Shown here: in pieces, positions 51,083 to 59,875 of the stretch | Position numbering within the stretch: position 1 is the stretch's first letter | Layout: each line of letters opens with the position of its first letter | Assembly: GCA_016871615.1 (NCBI GenBank) | Contig: VHCX01000001.1 | Location: 85,120-149,119 of the forward strand | DNA length: 64,000 bases | Reading direction: 5' to 3' | From: Verrucomicrobiota bacterium | Lineage (GTDB): Bacteria > Verrucomicrobiota > Verrucomicrobiia > Limisphaerales > UBA9464 | Translations under genes and position numbers: made by a program | Notes under the pieces: generated by a model | The model's input: only the letters and a program-made list of their open reading frames with translations | What the model was told of the DNA's origin: nothing | Database searches by the model: none

Positions 51083-51108
51083 TATGGGTCCATCACGACA
51101 GGGGTCAA
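51081..51108 (-). promoter_or_regulatory. Candidate sigma-70-type promoter of the ispB-sigma operon
   Basis: On the minus strand TTGACC (51108-51103) and CATAGT (51086-51081) are separated by 16 bases, matching the consensus at 5/6 and 4/6 positions. The expected start of transcription is near 51074, which would leave a leader of only about four bases before ATG 51070, in effect a leaderless mRNA. Confidence 0.35.
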
Positions 51109-51251
51109 ACCCGGGCCATGCACCGATCGGGTGACGGCCCGCGAAACCCGCGGGCGCGGGCGCCCCGGGACGGAGGCCGCCGTGGCACGGAGACCGGCCC
51201 CGGGGATTTTTGGGATTGCCCCGACCCGGACAAAGGCGTTCAACAGCGGGG

Positions 51252-51986
51252 ATGTCCGCCTACGACCAGTTCGTCTCCGTGGCCCGCGACCAGTTCGACC
51301 GCGTCGCCCAGACCCAGCGCCCCGCCATCACGACCGCCGGCGACTGGCTCGCCGATTCGCTCGCCGGCAACGGCTTCCTCTACGCCTTCGGCACCGGGCA
51401 TTCGCACATGGTGGCCGAGGAGATCTTCTACCGCGCCGGCCACCTCGCCCGGGCCGTGCCCATCCTCGAGGAGACCCTGATGATGCACCTCAATGCGATC
51501 GAGGCCACCTACCTCGAGCGGGAACAGGGACGGGCCAAGGCGATCCTCGACCAGTATCCGGTCGCCGCCGGCGACCTGCTGGTGGTGGCCTCCAACGGCG
51601 GTCGCAACGCGGTGCCGATCGAGATGGTGCTGGAGGGCAAGGCCCGTGGACTGAAGACCGTGGCCATCACCAACCTGGACCAGACGCGCCGCTGGCCCTC
51701 GCGCCATCCCTCGGGCAAGCGCCTGGCCGACGTGGCCGACCTGGTGATCGACAACTGCGGCGTCGATGGCGACGCGGCCATGGGCATCGAGGGATTCCCG
51801 CACCGCATCGGGCCGCCCTCGACCATCACCGGCATCCTCATCATCAACCTCATCGTGGTGCATGCCATCGAGCAGCTGGTGCGCCGCGGGGTGGAACCCG
51901 AGATCTACATCAGCAGCAACACCCAGGGCGACGACCACAACGACCGTCTGTTGAAGAAGTACAAGGGCCACATCCGTCATCTTTGA
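51252..51986 (+). CDS. SIS-domain (sugar isomerase) protein, UPF0309-like
   Basis: The 244-residue protein has one SIS fold, which binds phosphosugars. FLYAFGTGHSHMVAEEIFYRAGHLA (about 42-66) is the substrate-loop region. GDLLVVASNGGRNAVPIEMVLEGKARGLKTVAITNL and DNCGVDGDAAM follow, as in the UPF0309 group of proteins annotated as phosphosugar-binding. Those are often near PTS or amino-sugar genes, but none are here. ATG at 51252 was chosen. It precedes the PQQ-propeller gene by 43 bp in the same direction, so they may share a transcript. The substrate is unknown. Confidence 0.85.
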   Translation: MSAYDQFVSVARDQFDRVAQTQRPAITTAGDWLADSLAGNGFLYAFGTGHSHMVAEEIFYRAGHLARAVPILEETLMMHLNAIEATYLEREQGRAKAILDQYPVAAGDLLVVASNGGRNAVPIEMVLEGKARGLKTVAITNLDQTRRWPSRHPSGKRLADVADLVIDNCGVDGDAAMGIEGFPHRIGPPSTITGILIINLIVVHAIEQLVRRGVEPEIYISSNTQGDDHNDRLLKKYKGHIRHL

Positions 51987-52029
51987 GAGCACGGGCCCAC
52001 CGTTCGGGCCCGCCCCCCAGGAACGCCCC

Positions 52030-53340
52030 ATGAACCCGATCCGACCCCTCGCTCTCGCCCTCGCCTCCGCGCTGGCCCTCGGCCTGCACGCCGCCTCCGA
52101 CGCCGACTGGCCGCAGTGGCGCGGCCCCCACCAGGACGGCTCGACCCGCATGGCCGGGCTGCCCGCCACCCTCGGGCCCTCGACGCTGCGCTGGAGCACC
52201 CCCCTGCCCGGCAAGGCCGGATCGACCCCGGTGGTGACCGGAGACCGCATCTTCCTCACCTCGCCCGACGAGCAGAGGAACCTGGTGCTGTTCTGCCTCG
52301 ACCGGAAGTCGGGCAAGGTCCTCTGGAGTCGCGTGGCCGGGGTCGGCGACAAGGAGGTCGGCCGCAACAACACCTGCGCACCCTCGCCCGTGACCGACGG
52401 CAAGCGGGTCTGGGCGCTCTTCGGCACCGGCGACCTCGCGGCCTTCGACCTGGACGGCAAGCCGCTCTGGTCGCGCAACCTTGGCAAGGACTTCGGCAGT
52501 TTAGGCCTGATGTGGATCTACGGGGCCAGCCCGCTGCTGCTCGACGGGCGGCTCTACCTGCCGGTGCTCCAGCGCAAGGAGGTGCCTCCCGACTACCCCC
52601 GCTTCGACGGCAAGCCTGGGCGGGATTCGTTCCTGCTGTGCATCGACGCGAAGAGCGGCAAGGACGTCTGGAAGGCCCTGCGGACGACCGATTCGACCAA
52701 GGAGAGCAGCGAGTCCTACGCCACGCCGGTGACCTTCCAGGGGCCCAACGGGACCGAGCTCATCATCGTGGGCGGCGACCACGTCAGCGGCCACCGCCTG
52801 AAGGACGGCTCCGAGATCTGGCGCGCCCGGCTCTATGAGAAGCGCGACGACTGGTACCGCATCGTCACCTCGCCGGTGATCGCCGGAGGGTACATCCTCG
52901 CCTCGGGTCCCAAGGGGCAGCCCGTGGTGGCCTTCAAGCCCGGGGCCAAGGGCGACGCGACCACGACCCACCGTGCCTGGGACTTCCGCGAGGCCCCCAC
53001 CGACTGGAGCACGCCCTGCGTGCTCGATGGCCGTCTCTACGTGCTCGACGGCCAGAAGCGCATCCTCACCAAGCTGGATCCCGCCGACGGCCGGTCGATC
53101 TGGTCGGGCAAGATCCCGGGCAGCGGCCCGATCTGGGGATCGCTCTCGGGGGCCGGCGGCAGGCTGTACGTGCACGACGAGGCAGGCACGGTCTTCGCGC
53201 TCTCCGCCGGGGATGCCTTCGAGGTGCTCTCAAGCCACGCCTTCCCGGGCGAGGCCCCGTGCAAGGGCAGCGTGGCGCTCGCCCACGGCCGCCTCTTCGT
53301 GCGGACCGCCAAGGCCCTGCATTGCTTCGGGCAACCGTGA
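52030..53340 (+). CDS. Secreted PQQ-like beta-propeller protein
   Basis: The 436-residue protein has a signal peptide (MNPIRPLALALASALALGLHA), so it is periplasmic. Repeated blades show the PQQ-repeat form: FCLDRKSGKVLWSRV, AAFDLDGKPLWSRN, LCIDAKSGKDVWKAL, HRLKDGSEIWRARL and TKLDPADGRSIWSG. DWPQWRGPHQDGST at the mature N-terminus is the typical opening of outer-membrane propeller proteins abundant in Planctomycetes and Verrucomicrobia. No quinone-dehydrogenase active-site Cys pair is evident, so enzymatic activity is doubtful. It overlaps the next gene by four bases if that one starts at the GTG within GTGA. Confidence 0.85.
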   Translation: MNPIRPLALALASALALGLHAASDADWPQWRGPHQDGSTRMAGLPATLGPSTLRWSTPLPGKAGSTPVVTGDRIFLTSPDEQRNLVLFCLDRKSGKVLWSRVAGVGDKEVGRNNTCAPSPVTDGKRVWALFGTGDLAAFDLDGKPLWSRNLGKDFGSLGLMWIYGASPLLLDGRLYLPVLQRKEVPPDYPRFDGKPGRDSFLLCIDAKSGKDVWKALRTTDSTKESSESYATPVTFQGPNGTELIIVGGDHVSGHRLKDGSEIWRARLYEKRDDWYRIVTSPVIAGGYILASGPKGQPVVAFKPGAKGDATTTHRAWDFREAPTDWSTPCVLDGRLYVLDGQKRILTKLDPADGRSIWSGKIPGSGPIWGSLSGAGGRLYVHDEAGTVFALSAGDAFEVLSSHAFPGEAPCKGSVALAHGRLFVRTAKALHCFGQP

Positions 53341-54158
53341 GACCACCCCTGCCCTTGCCGGCATCCGGCCCCGGGGTCGCCCCGGTGATCCGCGTGCTGT
53401 TCAGCCCGGACGAATACGAGGCCGTCGACCGCGCGATGTTGGGCGACGTCACCTGCGTGGTGTTCGACGTCCTGCGGGCCACCTCGACCATGCTCGAGGC
53501 CCTGGCCCAGGGCGCCACGGGCATCCGCACCGCCCGCGAGATCCCCGGGGCGCTGGCCCTGAAGCGGCAGCATCCGCAGGACCTGCTGGCGGGGGAACGC
53601 GACGGCCTGCGCATCCGGGCCGACCGCACCGGCGGGGTGGACTTCGACCTCGGCAACTCCCCCCGGGAGTTCACGCACGGGCGCGTGGCCGGCCGCGGGA
53701 TCATCATGACCACCACCAACGGCACCCGGGCCCTCGACGCCTGTGCCGGGGCCCGGGCCGTGCACATCGCCTCCTTCGGCAACCTCTCGGCCCTCGCCGC
53801 CCATCTGGCCTGCCGCACCGGGGTCGACGCCCCGGGACCGCTCTGGCTGGTCTGCGCAGGCACCCTCGAGAACGCCTCCTTCGAGGACACCCTCGGGGCC
53901 GGCGCACTGGTGGACCGACTGATGACCCGGCCGGGAGGGACCGGGTCCTGGTCCCTCGACGACTCGGCCCAGATCGCCCGGGAGGTCTACCGGGCCCATC
54001 GGCACCGCCTCGTCGAGGCCGCCGCCCTCGCCCGCAATGGACGACGCCTGCTCTCGCAACCGGAACTGGCCGGCGACGTGCCGGTATGCCTTGAGGAGGA
54101 CCGCAACCCCCGTGTGGTGCGACGGGATCGCGACGGCGTGCTTCGGATCGTGGGTTGA
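53337..54158 (+). CDS. comB: 2-phosphosulfolactate phosphatase-like protein (ComB)
   Basis: ComB hydrolyses 2-phosphosulfolactate to sulfolactate in coenzyme M synthesis; bacterial homologues are often found without the rest of that pathway. The protein has 257-273 residues. Motifs are VVFDVLRATSTMLEAL, LLAGERDGLRI, FDLGNSPREFT, GRGIIMTTTNGTRALDAC and VCAGTLENASFEDTLGAGALVDRL, all typical. The start is GTG at 53337 (GTGA overlap with the previous stop) or GTG at 53385, which gives the normal family length. No comA, comC or sulfolactate genes are seen. It converges on the AI-2E family gene. Confidence 0.87.
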   Translation: MRPPLPLPASGPGVAPVIRVLFSPDEYEAVDRAMLGDVTCVVFDVLRATSTMLEALAQGATGIRTAREIPGALALKRQHPQDLLAGERDGLRIRADRTGGVDFDLGNSPREFTHGRVAGRGIIMTTTNGTRALDACAGARAVHIASFGNLSALAAHLACRTGVDAPGPLWLVCAGTLENASFEDTLGAGALVDRLMTRPGGTGSWSLDDSAQIAREVYRAHRHRLVEAAALARNGRRLLSQPELAGDVPVCLEEDRNPRVVRRDRDGVLRIVG

Positions 54159-54233
54159 AGGGCCAACCCCTGCCGGCGAAAGGGGCCCCGGAAGGTGGGG
54201 CGTCGGAGCCGCCCATTGCCCGACCGCCCCCCG

Positions 54234-54247
54234 GAGCCTGCAGGCTC
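54234..54247. other. 14-bp perfect palindrome between convergent genes
   Basis: GAGCCTGCAGGCTC can form a five-pair hairpin with a TGCA loop, directly after the AI-2E family stop codon (minus strand) and about 75 bases after comB. No T-run follows, so it is at best a weak end-of-transcript structure. Confidence 0.3.
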
Positions 54248-55228
54248 TCAGAATGCCGGGGGCGTCTGAGGCGTCAGCTTGTTGCGCGACACCTCGACCT
54301 TCACGAAGTGCAGGAGGACCGGCGCGAGGATCATCCCGGGAATCCCCATGAGCTTCTCGCCGATCACCAACCCCAGCAGCGTGAGCCACATGGGGTTGCG
54401 GATGCGGTCGCCGATGATCTTGGAGTTGAGGAAGTACTCGCCCTTGTGCAGCACCACCAGGAACACCAGGGCCGCCAGCGCCATGTTGGGGCTGATGGTC
54501 AGGCCGATGCCCACGATGAGCGTGTTGCTGAGCAGGTTGCCCAGGATGGGCAGCATGCCGAAGAGGAAGGTCAGCCCGATGACCACGGTGACGAAGGGGT
54601 AGCCATTCCAGATCAGGAACGCGGAGGTGAAGGTGGTGTTGATGACCGAGATGAGCATCTGGGCCCCCATCACCTTCGAGAAGCTGTCGTAGAGTCCCCG
54701 GAAGCGCTCGGCGATCTCCCGCCCCACGGCCGTGTACAGGTTGTCGTCGCCGGCGTCGGGTTCGGCCCCGAAATCGAGCTTGAGGCTCAGGAAGAGGCTG
54801 ATGGCCACCACCAGCCCGATGATCAGGGACACCGTCTCGACGGCCACGATGCGGGCGTACTGGCCGAGGTTCGCCAGCTTTGACCGCACCATCTCGAGGG
54901 CCGTCACCTTGAGGCTGGCCAGGTCGGTGAAGGGCAGCTCGACGCCGACCTTCTGGGCGTATTCCACCGCCGCCGGGATGGTCTTCTCGGCGATCTGGGG
55001 CAGCACGACATAGGCATGCTTGAAGAAGCTGTAGAACCCCACCCCCAAGCCCCCGAGCAGCAGCAGGAACAGGGTGAGCCCGATCCATCGGCTGCGGTTG
55101 AGCGACAGCAGGTTGAGGGCGAAGTAGGCGAAGAGGGCCGTGATGAGCGGCGTGGCCAGACGCAGGACGCCCACCAGCACCAGCAGCACGGCCATGAACG
55201 CGTAGGAGATGCGGATCGGTTTGCCCAT
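54248..55228 (-). CDS. AI-2E family (PerM/TqsA-like) membrane transporter
   Basis: The 325-residue membrane protein has about seven spans. The family C-terminus is clear: LIWNGYPFVTVVIGLTFLFGMLPILGNLLSNTLIVGIGL, then IGDRIRNPMWLTLLGLVIGEKLMGIPGMILAPVLLHFVKV. Members transport autoinducer-2, sodium/protons or unknown solutes; the name does not prove an AI-2 role. ATG at 55228 was chosen, as the longer frame adds an unlikely leader. It lies downstream of the acetyltransferase gene in the same orientation, with a 204-bp gap. Confidence 0.85.
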   Translation of the reverse strand: MGKPIRISYAFMAVLLVLVGVLRLATPLITALFAYFALNLLSLNRSRWIGLTLFLLLLGGLGVGFYSFFKHAYVVLPQIAEKTIPAAVEYAQKVGVELPFTDLASLKVTALEMVRSKLANLGQYARIVAVETVSLIIGLVVAISLFLSLKLDFGAEPDAGDDNLYTAVGREIAERFRGLYDSFSKVMGAQMLISVINTTFTSAFLIWNGYPFVTVVIGLTFLFGMLPILGNLLSNTLIVGIGLTISPNMALAALVFLVVLHKGEYFLNSKIIGDRIRNPMWLTLLGLVIGEKLMGIPGMILAPVLLHFVKVEVSRNKLTPQTPPAF

Positions 55229-55239
55229 CGGCAGGGAGG

Positions 55240-55432
55240 CTAACCGAAGGCCCGTAAAAAGCGATCCCGACGAGAAGGGTTGAGGGACACAACGCGGTGA
55301 CATCCCGCTTCTGCGGTACGGCGACGGGCTGCCTCAAAGGCGGCATCGCGGACGAGGGCGCGGGTGTCGTTCAGTTCCGTCGAACCGTCATGAGCCCCAT
55401 TCGGCAAAACCCAGACGAGGTTCCCCTCGGGC
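55240..55432 (-). other. Open reading stretch between the Pat-like and AI-2E genes
   Basis: The minus-strand frame that ends at 55240 reads on for 64 codons after the acetyltransferase stop, with protein-like composition (LVWVLPNGAHDG, then TRALVRDAAFEAARRR, then VVSLNPSRRDRFLRAFG). No start codon lies outside the acetyltransferase gene, so if real it would be a gene remnant or an overlapping small gene. I do not recognise it. Otherwise nothing is seen in this gap. Confidence 0.2.
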
Positions 55433-55933
55433 TCAAACCCACCGTTCCAGGTAGGCGACGTCCAGCCAGCGGTCGAACTTGAAGCCCACCCGCTTGAAGA
55501 GCCCGACCTGCTCGAACCCGAATCGGGCATGGAGCCTCAGGCTCGCCGTGTTCTCGGCGTCGATCGCCGCCAGGATCGCCCGCAGGCCGATCTCCGCCGC
55601 GGCCGGGATCAACGGCTCCAGCAGGCGGGCCCCGAGCCCCTGCCCCCGGGATCCCTCCGCCACATAAACCGAATTCTCGGCCGTGAACCGGAAGCCCATC
55701 CGGTCGTGGTAGCGGTTCAAGGCGCTCCATCCGACGATCCGCCCGTCGGGAGCCTCCGCCACGAAGATGGCGTGGCCCGTGCGCTGATGGTCCTCGAACC
55801 AGGCCACGCGGTGCTCCAGCGGGCGCGGCTCGTAGTCGTAGGTCGCCGTGGTCTTGAGCACCGCATCGTTGTAGATGTCCAGGATGCCCGGGCAGTCGCC
55901 CCGGACGGCGCGTCGGATGTGGATTTCAGTCAT
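55433..55933 (-). CDS. GNAT acetyltransferase, phosphinothricin acetyltransferase-like
   Basis: The 166-residue protein is of the Pat/Bar/YncA group. MTEIHIRRAVRGDCPGILDIYNDAVLKTTATYDYEP is the typical N-terminus with the Pat substrate loop. VGWSALNRYHDRMGFRFTAENSVYVAEGSRGQGLGARLL contains the strand-beta4 and acetyl-CoA loop, and AAIDAENTASLRLHARFGFEQVGLFKRVGFKFDRWLDVAYLER completes the fold. Enzymes of this group acetylate methionine sulfoximine/sulfone or phosphinothricin. ATG at 55933 was chosen. A dispersed repeat copy lies 18 bases upstream. Confidence 0.88.
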   Translation of the reverse strand: MTEIHIRRAVRGDCPGILDIYNDAVLKTTATYDYEPRPLEHRVAWFEDHQRTGHAIFVAEAPDGRIVGWSALNRYHDRMGFRFTAENSVYVAEGSRGQGLGARLLEPLIPAAAEIGLRAILAAIDAENTASLRLHARFGFEQVGLFKRVGFKFDRWLDVAYLERWV

Positions 55934-55951
55934 GGTCTTGAATTCAAAGGT

Positions 55952-55982
55952 CAAAGGGGTCGGTCCTCACTATTGACACAAA
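55952..55982 (+). repeat. Dispersed 26-30 bp element, copy 3
   Basis: The element reads CAAAGGGGTC and then GGTCCTCACTATTGACACAA, same strand as copy 1. Thirty bases agree exactly with the inverted copy 2. It lies in the 182-bp gap between the acetyltransferase start and the 3' end of the PVC heme protein gene; nothing else is seen in that gap. Confidence 0.85.
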
Positions 55983-56115
55983 TCCACCCGCGGGGACGCC
56001 ACGGGCGATGCGGGACGCACGGGGACACAGCCTGGAAGATCCACGCCACGACCTTCCTGGGTGGCAGGGCGTCTGCCGGAGGTCTCAATGGCCCCGGGGA
56101 GTCGATCGAGGCTCC

Positions 56116-59100
56116 TCACCGCTGCGAGAGCAGGTAGGCCAGCAGGTGGTGGAAGTCGCCGGCACTCAGCGTCTCGCCGAAGCTGTCGGGCATCAGGGAC
56201 ACCTCGCTCTCCTGGCGCTCGGTCACGGCGGATTTCCTCACCGTGAACTCCTTGCCGGCCGGATCGACCAGCACCAGCAGGTCGCCCTCCTCGCGGCGGA
56301 AGAGCCCGGCCAGTTCCTCGCCATCCCGGGTCGTCAGGCGGGTCTGCCGGAAGCCGTGGTCGACATTGCGGTTCGGGTCGAGGATGTCTTCGCACATGCG
56401 CTCGACACCCCGGTTGCCGATGCCGGTGAGCTGCGGGCCGACCAGGCCACCGGCGCCACCGACCTGGTGGCAGGCCCGGCAGTTCTGCTCGAACACGCGG
56501 GATCCGGCCACCGGATCGGCCTTGGCGGCATCGAAGCCGGAGCGCCGGGCGGCCAAGAGCTTCTCGCGCGCCTCGTCGGCCGGGGCCAGGCCCCGGGTCA
56601 GGCGGTCGAGCCGCTCGGACCACCGGTCAGGATCGGCCCGCTGCAGGCGGCCCCGGGCCCCGGCCTGTTGGAGGATCCGGGGCGAGGCCGCGCCCTGCTC
56701 CACCGCCTGCAGGAAGGTCTCGGCACCGTCGCGGGTGGCCGTCAGGGCGGTGGCCCATTGCGTCTGAACCCGATACGGCACGGTCCTGAAGGCCGCGGCG
56801 ACCGCAGCCCGGCCGGCGACGGTGTTGGCCTCGGCGAGCATCACCCCGAGGCGCTCGCGCAGGGCGATCGGTTGCGCGGGCTCGGCGAGCAACCGCCGCT
56901 GGAGAACCTCGGCCCTCGGGGCATCCAACGCCATCAGGGCCTTGGCGGCGGCGGAGCGCAGTTCCGGATCACCGGGACGCTCCACGATCGAGGCCACCTC
57001 CGGCGCCCGTTCCCGAAGTCCCAGCCGGGCCGCCAGTTCGACGGCCGCCGTCAGCCGTGCGGCACCTCCGGACGGCGAGGTGGCGGGCAGGGCCGGAGCG
57101 CCCTCGAGGCCACCGAGCGCCAGCCAGGCATAGGCGTCCCCGGTGTCCGCATCGACGATCTCCAGCACCGCGCGCCGCCCGGCGTGCGCCCGGGTGTCCC
57201 AGGCCACCGGCACCAGCACATCGCTGCGCGGGGGACGCGCCTCGAAGAGCACCCCGCCCGAGGCCACATCGCGCAACCGGACGCGGTTGACCTGCTTGGC
57301 GGGCCGGTCCGGATACCCGTCGTGGCCGCAGAGCCAGAAGGCGATCCACCCACCGAGGTCGAACTCCGGCGAGCACAGGATGCCGGTCTTCTGTTCCCCG
57401 CGGGGCAGGCTCGAGAGCACCCGCATCGCCGTGCCGTCGGACCGGCGGCGCTCCTGGAAATCCCACGGGCTGTCCGTCGGCGTCTCGAGCGGCGTGTGGA
57501 CCCAGGCCGTGCCGTTGCCGCCGGCCAGCAACCGTCCCGCCAGGTCACCGCCCCAGGCCCGCAGGGCCGGCGTCGGGGCAGCCCCGCGCTGTTGGAGTCC
57601 CTGGTCCAGCGAGCGGAACAGGGAAAACTGGAAGTCGGGCTGGTCGGCGAACCGGCGGCGGACGAACCCGGCCAACCGGTCCCATTCGGACTCCGGGGCA
57701 TATCGGGCCGCATGCCGCAGGGCCTCGCCCAAGGTGGGGTTCGAGGACTCCCCAAGGGAGTCCAGTCGCGCGATGAGATACGCCGCCGCCCCCGGCGTGG
57801 GGATGGACGGCATGACCTCGGCGAAGGCCCGGTGGTCGGCCCCCGATCCCTCGGGCGTCGCGGCGGCCCGGGCGAGCACGGCCGGCACCTTCAACTGGTC
57901 CCGCAGCGACTTGCGCAGCACGTACTGCAGGTGGGTGTCGGCGGCCGGCACGCGACCCAGCGCGTCGAGGATCGGACGGAGGTTGTCCGCGTCCGGCCAC
58001 TGGCCGAGGGCCTCGGCGGCGCATCGGGCCTCGAGGCCGTCGGTGGAGGCCACCTGCCGGCGCACCTGCGCCAGCGTGGCCGAGGCCACGGTCCTCCGGG
58101 CGGCCAGCGGGACGCCCTCGCCGGACAACGCACCGCGTTCGGCGACCACACGGAGGGCATGCACGCGCACCAGCGGATCGTTCGGGTCGGCGAGGTCGGC
58201 GAGGAAGTCGCGGTCGGTCAGCCCGGGCCCGAGGTCTTCGAGGCGATGTCGCAGCCACAGGGCGGAGACGCGGGTGGCCGAAGCCCGGTCGGATGGATCG
58301 GCGACCGCCGACGTGGCGACCCCACCCGATGCGGGCCGGACCCGACCCGCCGATGCGGCCTGACGGCGCGCCGACACCGAGGCCTTCCGGACGGCCGGCA
58401 AGGCACGGGCGCCGAACCGGTCCTGGATCTCGGACATCGCCAGCAACCGGCGGCTCAGGCTGGGCGAACCCAGTTCACCGACGAGCCCGTCGAGACCGGG
58501 GGGCAGCGCCGGCGGCCTCAGGCGGGGCTTGCCGTCCGGCCCCTTCGCCACCACGCGCCACAGACGCCCGCGTTCGCGGTCACGGCCGGGATGGGTCAGC
58601 GGCACCTCGTAGTGGCCGATGATGCGGTTGTAGAAGTCGGCGATGTAGAGCGCGCCGTCGGGACCGAGGGTGGCGTCCACCGGCCGGAACCACGGATCGC
58701 TGGTGGTGAGGAAATCCGGCTGCTCGGCGGCCTTGGGCGTGGAGCCCTCGAAGGTGATCCGGTCGCGGTTCAATCGGCTGGTCATCACGTTGCCGATGAA
58801 GAGCGTGTCCAAGTACTCGGCCGGCCAGAGGTCGTCGTTGACGTAGACCGCTCCGTCGATGGCCGTGCTGCCGTGGGCGTGCTCGAGCATCACCGGCGCG
58901 AAGCCGAGTCCGTCGTGGGGCTTGCCGAAGCTCGGATACCAGCCCCCGGCGAGCAGTTGGTAGAGCGGCGCGCTGTGGCAGTCGCTGGAGTACAGGTTGC
59001 CGCGCAGGTCCCAGGCCAGACCGAAGGGGTTCACCTGTCCATGCGTGTGGTGCTCGATGTGCGAGCCGTCCAACCGGATGCGGTAGGTGTTGCCGGAGTT

Positions 59101-59754
59101 CAGATCCACATGGCTGCCGTCGCGGGCCGTGACGTGCGAGTCGTTGTTGAAGCCGTGGGTCGCGTAGAGCCAGCCATCGAAACCCCGGCGGAAGGAGGCC
59201 TGGTTGCCATGGGTGTCGCGGGTGTGGTCGAAGGGCCCGTACAACGGAGTCCGTTTGTCGGCCGTGCCATCGCCGTCGGTGTCCTCCAGGAGCCAGATGT
59301 GCGGGATGCTCCACACGATCGCCTTCCAGTGCTTGTCGTCGGTGCGGAAGGGGTACACGCCGATGGGGATGTTCAGGCCACCGGCGAACTGGGTGACCTT
59401 GCGGGCCCGGCCATCCGGGCCGAAGTCCTCGAAGATCATCACCCGATCCCGACCCACCCGGTTGGTGGGCGCGGCCCAGGGGTACTCGATGCTGGTGGTG
59501 ACCCAGAGCCGCCCCGTCGCGTCGAAGGCGAGGTTCATGGGCTTGTGGATGTCGGGCTCGTTGGCCACCAGCTGGATCTCGAACCCGGGAGGCAGGCGGA
59601 AGCTCCCGGCCTGCGCGGCCGGACTCACGGGCTCGGTCTTGCGCACGCCCAAGGCGAGGTCCGGATCGTCGGCACCGAGCGCCTGAATCGCCCCCGAACC
59701 CAGGGCGATGGCGGCGATCAGGGCAGGACAAGGGTTGTGACTCAGGGTCTTCAT
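56116..59754 (-). CDS. PVC-type heme-binding CxxCH protein (membrane-bound dehydrogenase domain)
   Basis: The 1212-residue exported protein has a signal peptide (about 1-27). The N-terminal half is a beta-propeller of the PVC membrane-bound dehydrogenase type: FRLPPGFEIQLVANEPDIHKPMNLAFDATGRLWVTT, then HGFNNDSHV, then DGALYIADFYNRIIGHYEVPLTHPGRDR. A long HEAT-like helical middle follows (about 420-1050). The C-terminal cytochrome c module has CRACH at 1092-1096 and GPQLTGIGNRG, then a small beta domain with TRLTTRDGEELAGLFRREEGDLLVLVD. Such proteins are thought to oxidise sugars or other carbohydrates, but substrates are unproven. It stands alone. Confidence 0.9.
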   Translation of the reverse strand: MKTLSHNPCPALIAAIALGSGAIQALGADDPDLALGVRKTEPVSPAAQAGSFRLPPGFEIQLVANEPDIHKPMNLAFDATGRLWVTTSIEYPWAAPTNRVGRDRVMIFEDFGPDGRARKVTQFAGGLNIPIGVYPFRTDDKHWKAIVWSIPHIWLLEDTDGDGTADKRTPLYGPFDHTRDTHGNQASFRRGFDGWLYATHGFNNDSHVTARDGSHVDLNSGNTYRIRLDGSHIEHHTHGQVNPFGLAWDLRGNLYSSDCHSAPLYQLLAGGWYPSFGKPHDGLGFAPVMLEHAHGSTAIDGAVYVNDDLWPAEYLDTLFIGNVMTSRLNRDRITFEGSTPKAAEQPDFLTTSDPWFRPVDATLGPDGALYIADFYNRIIGHYEVPLTHPGRDRERGRLWRVVAKGPDGKPRLRPPALPPGLDGLVGELGSPSLSRRLLAMSEIQDRFGARALPAVRKASVSARRQAASAGRVRPASGGVATSAVADPSDRASATRVSALWLRHRLEDLGPGLTDRDFLADLADPNDPLVRVHALRVVAERGALSGEGVPLAARRTVASATLAQVRRQVASTDGLEARCAAEALGQWPDADNLRPILDALGRVPAADTHLQYVLRKSLRDQLKVPAVLARAAATPEGSGADHRAFAEVMPSIPTPGAAAYLIARLDSLGESSNPTLGEALRHAARYAPESEWDRLAGFVRRRFADQPDFQFSLFRSLDQGLQQRGAAPTPALRAWGGDLAGRLLAGGNGTAWVHTPLETPTDSPWDFQERRRSDGTAMRVLSSLPRGEQKTGILCSPEFDLGGWIAFWLCGHDGYPDRPAKQVNRVRLRDVASGGVLFEARPPRSDVLVPVAWDTRAHAGRRAVLEIVDADTGDAYAWLALGGLEGAPALPATSPSGGAARLTAAVELAARLGLRERAPEVASIVERPGDPELRSAAAKALMALDAPRAEVLQRRLLAEPAQPIALRERLGVMLAEANTVAGRAAVAAAFRTVPYRVQTQWATALTATRDGAETFLQAVEQGAASPRILQQAGARGRLQRADPDRWSERLDRLTRGLAPADEAREKLLAARRSGFDAAKADPVAGSRVFEQNCRACHQVGGAGGLVGPQLTGIGNRGVERMCEDILDPNRNVDHGFRQTRLTTRDGEELAGLFRREEGDLLVLVDPAGKEFTVRKSAVTERQESEVSLMPDSFGETLSAGDFHHLLAYLLSQR

Positions 59755-59875
59755 GACGGCATGCTCCGGACGGGTTTCTCAGGACAGCTTGGCCAAGGAT
59801 AGCCCATCGGCGCAACCGGGGCGAATGGGCCCTGAAGTGCCCCACCCCCAAGCACCACGACCGCAGCTCCGGGCT

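Noticed and set aside
56008..59802. A 1264-codon open frame on the plus strand, antisense to the PVC heme protein
   Set aside because: It has only low-complexity Gly/Arg/Val/His-rich translation and no domain, while the opposite strand encodes a clear signal peptide, propeller and CxxCH. It is a by-product of high GC content.
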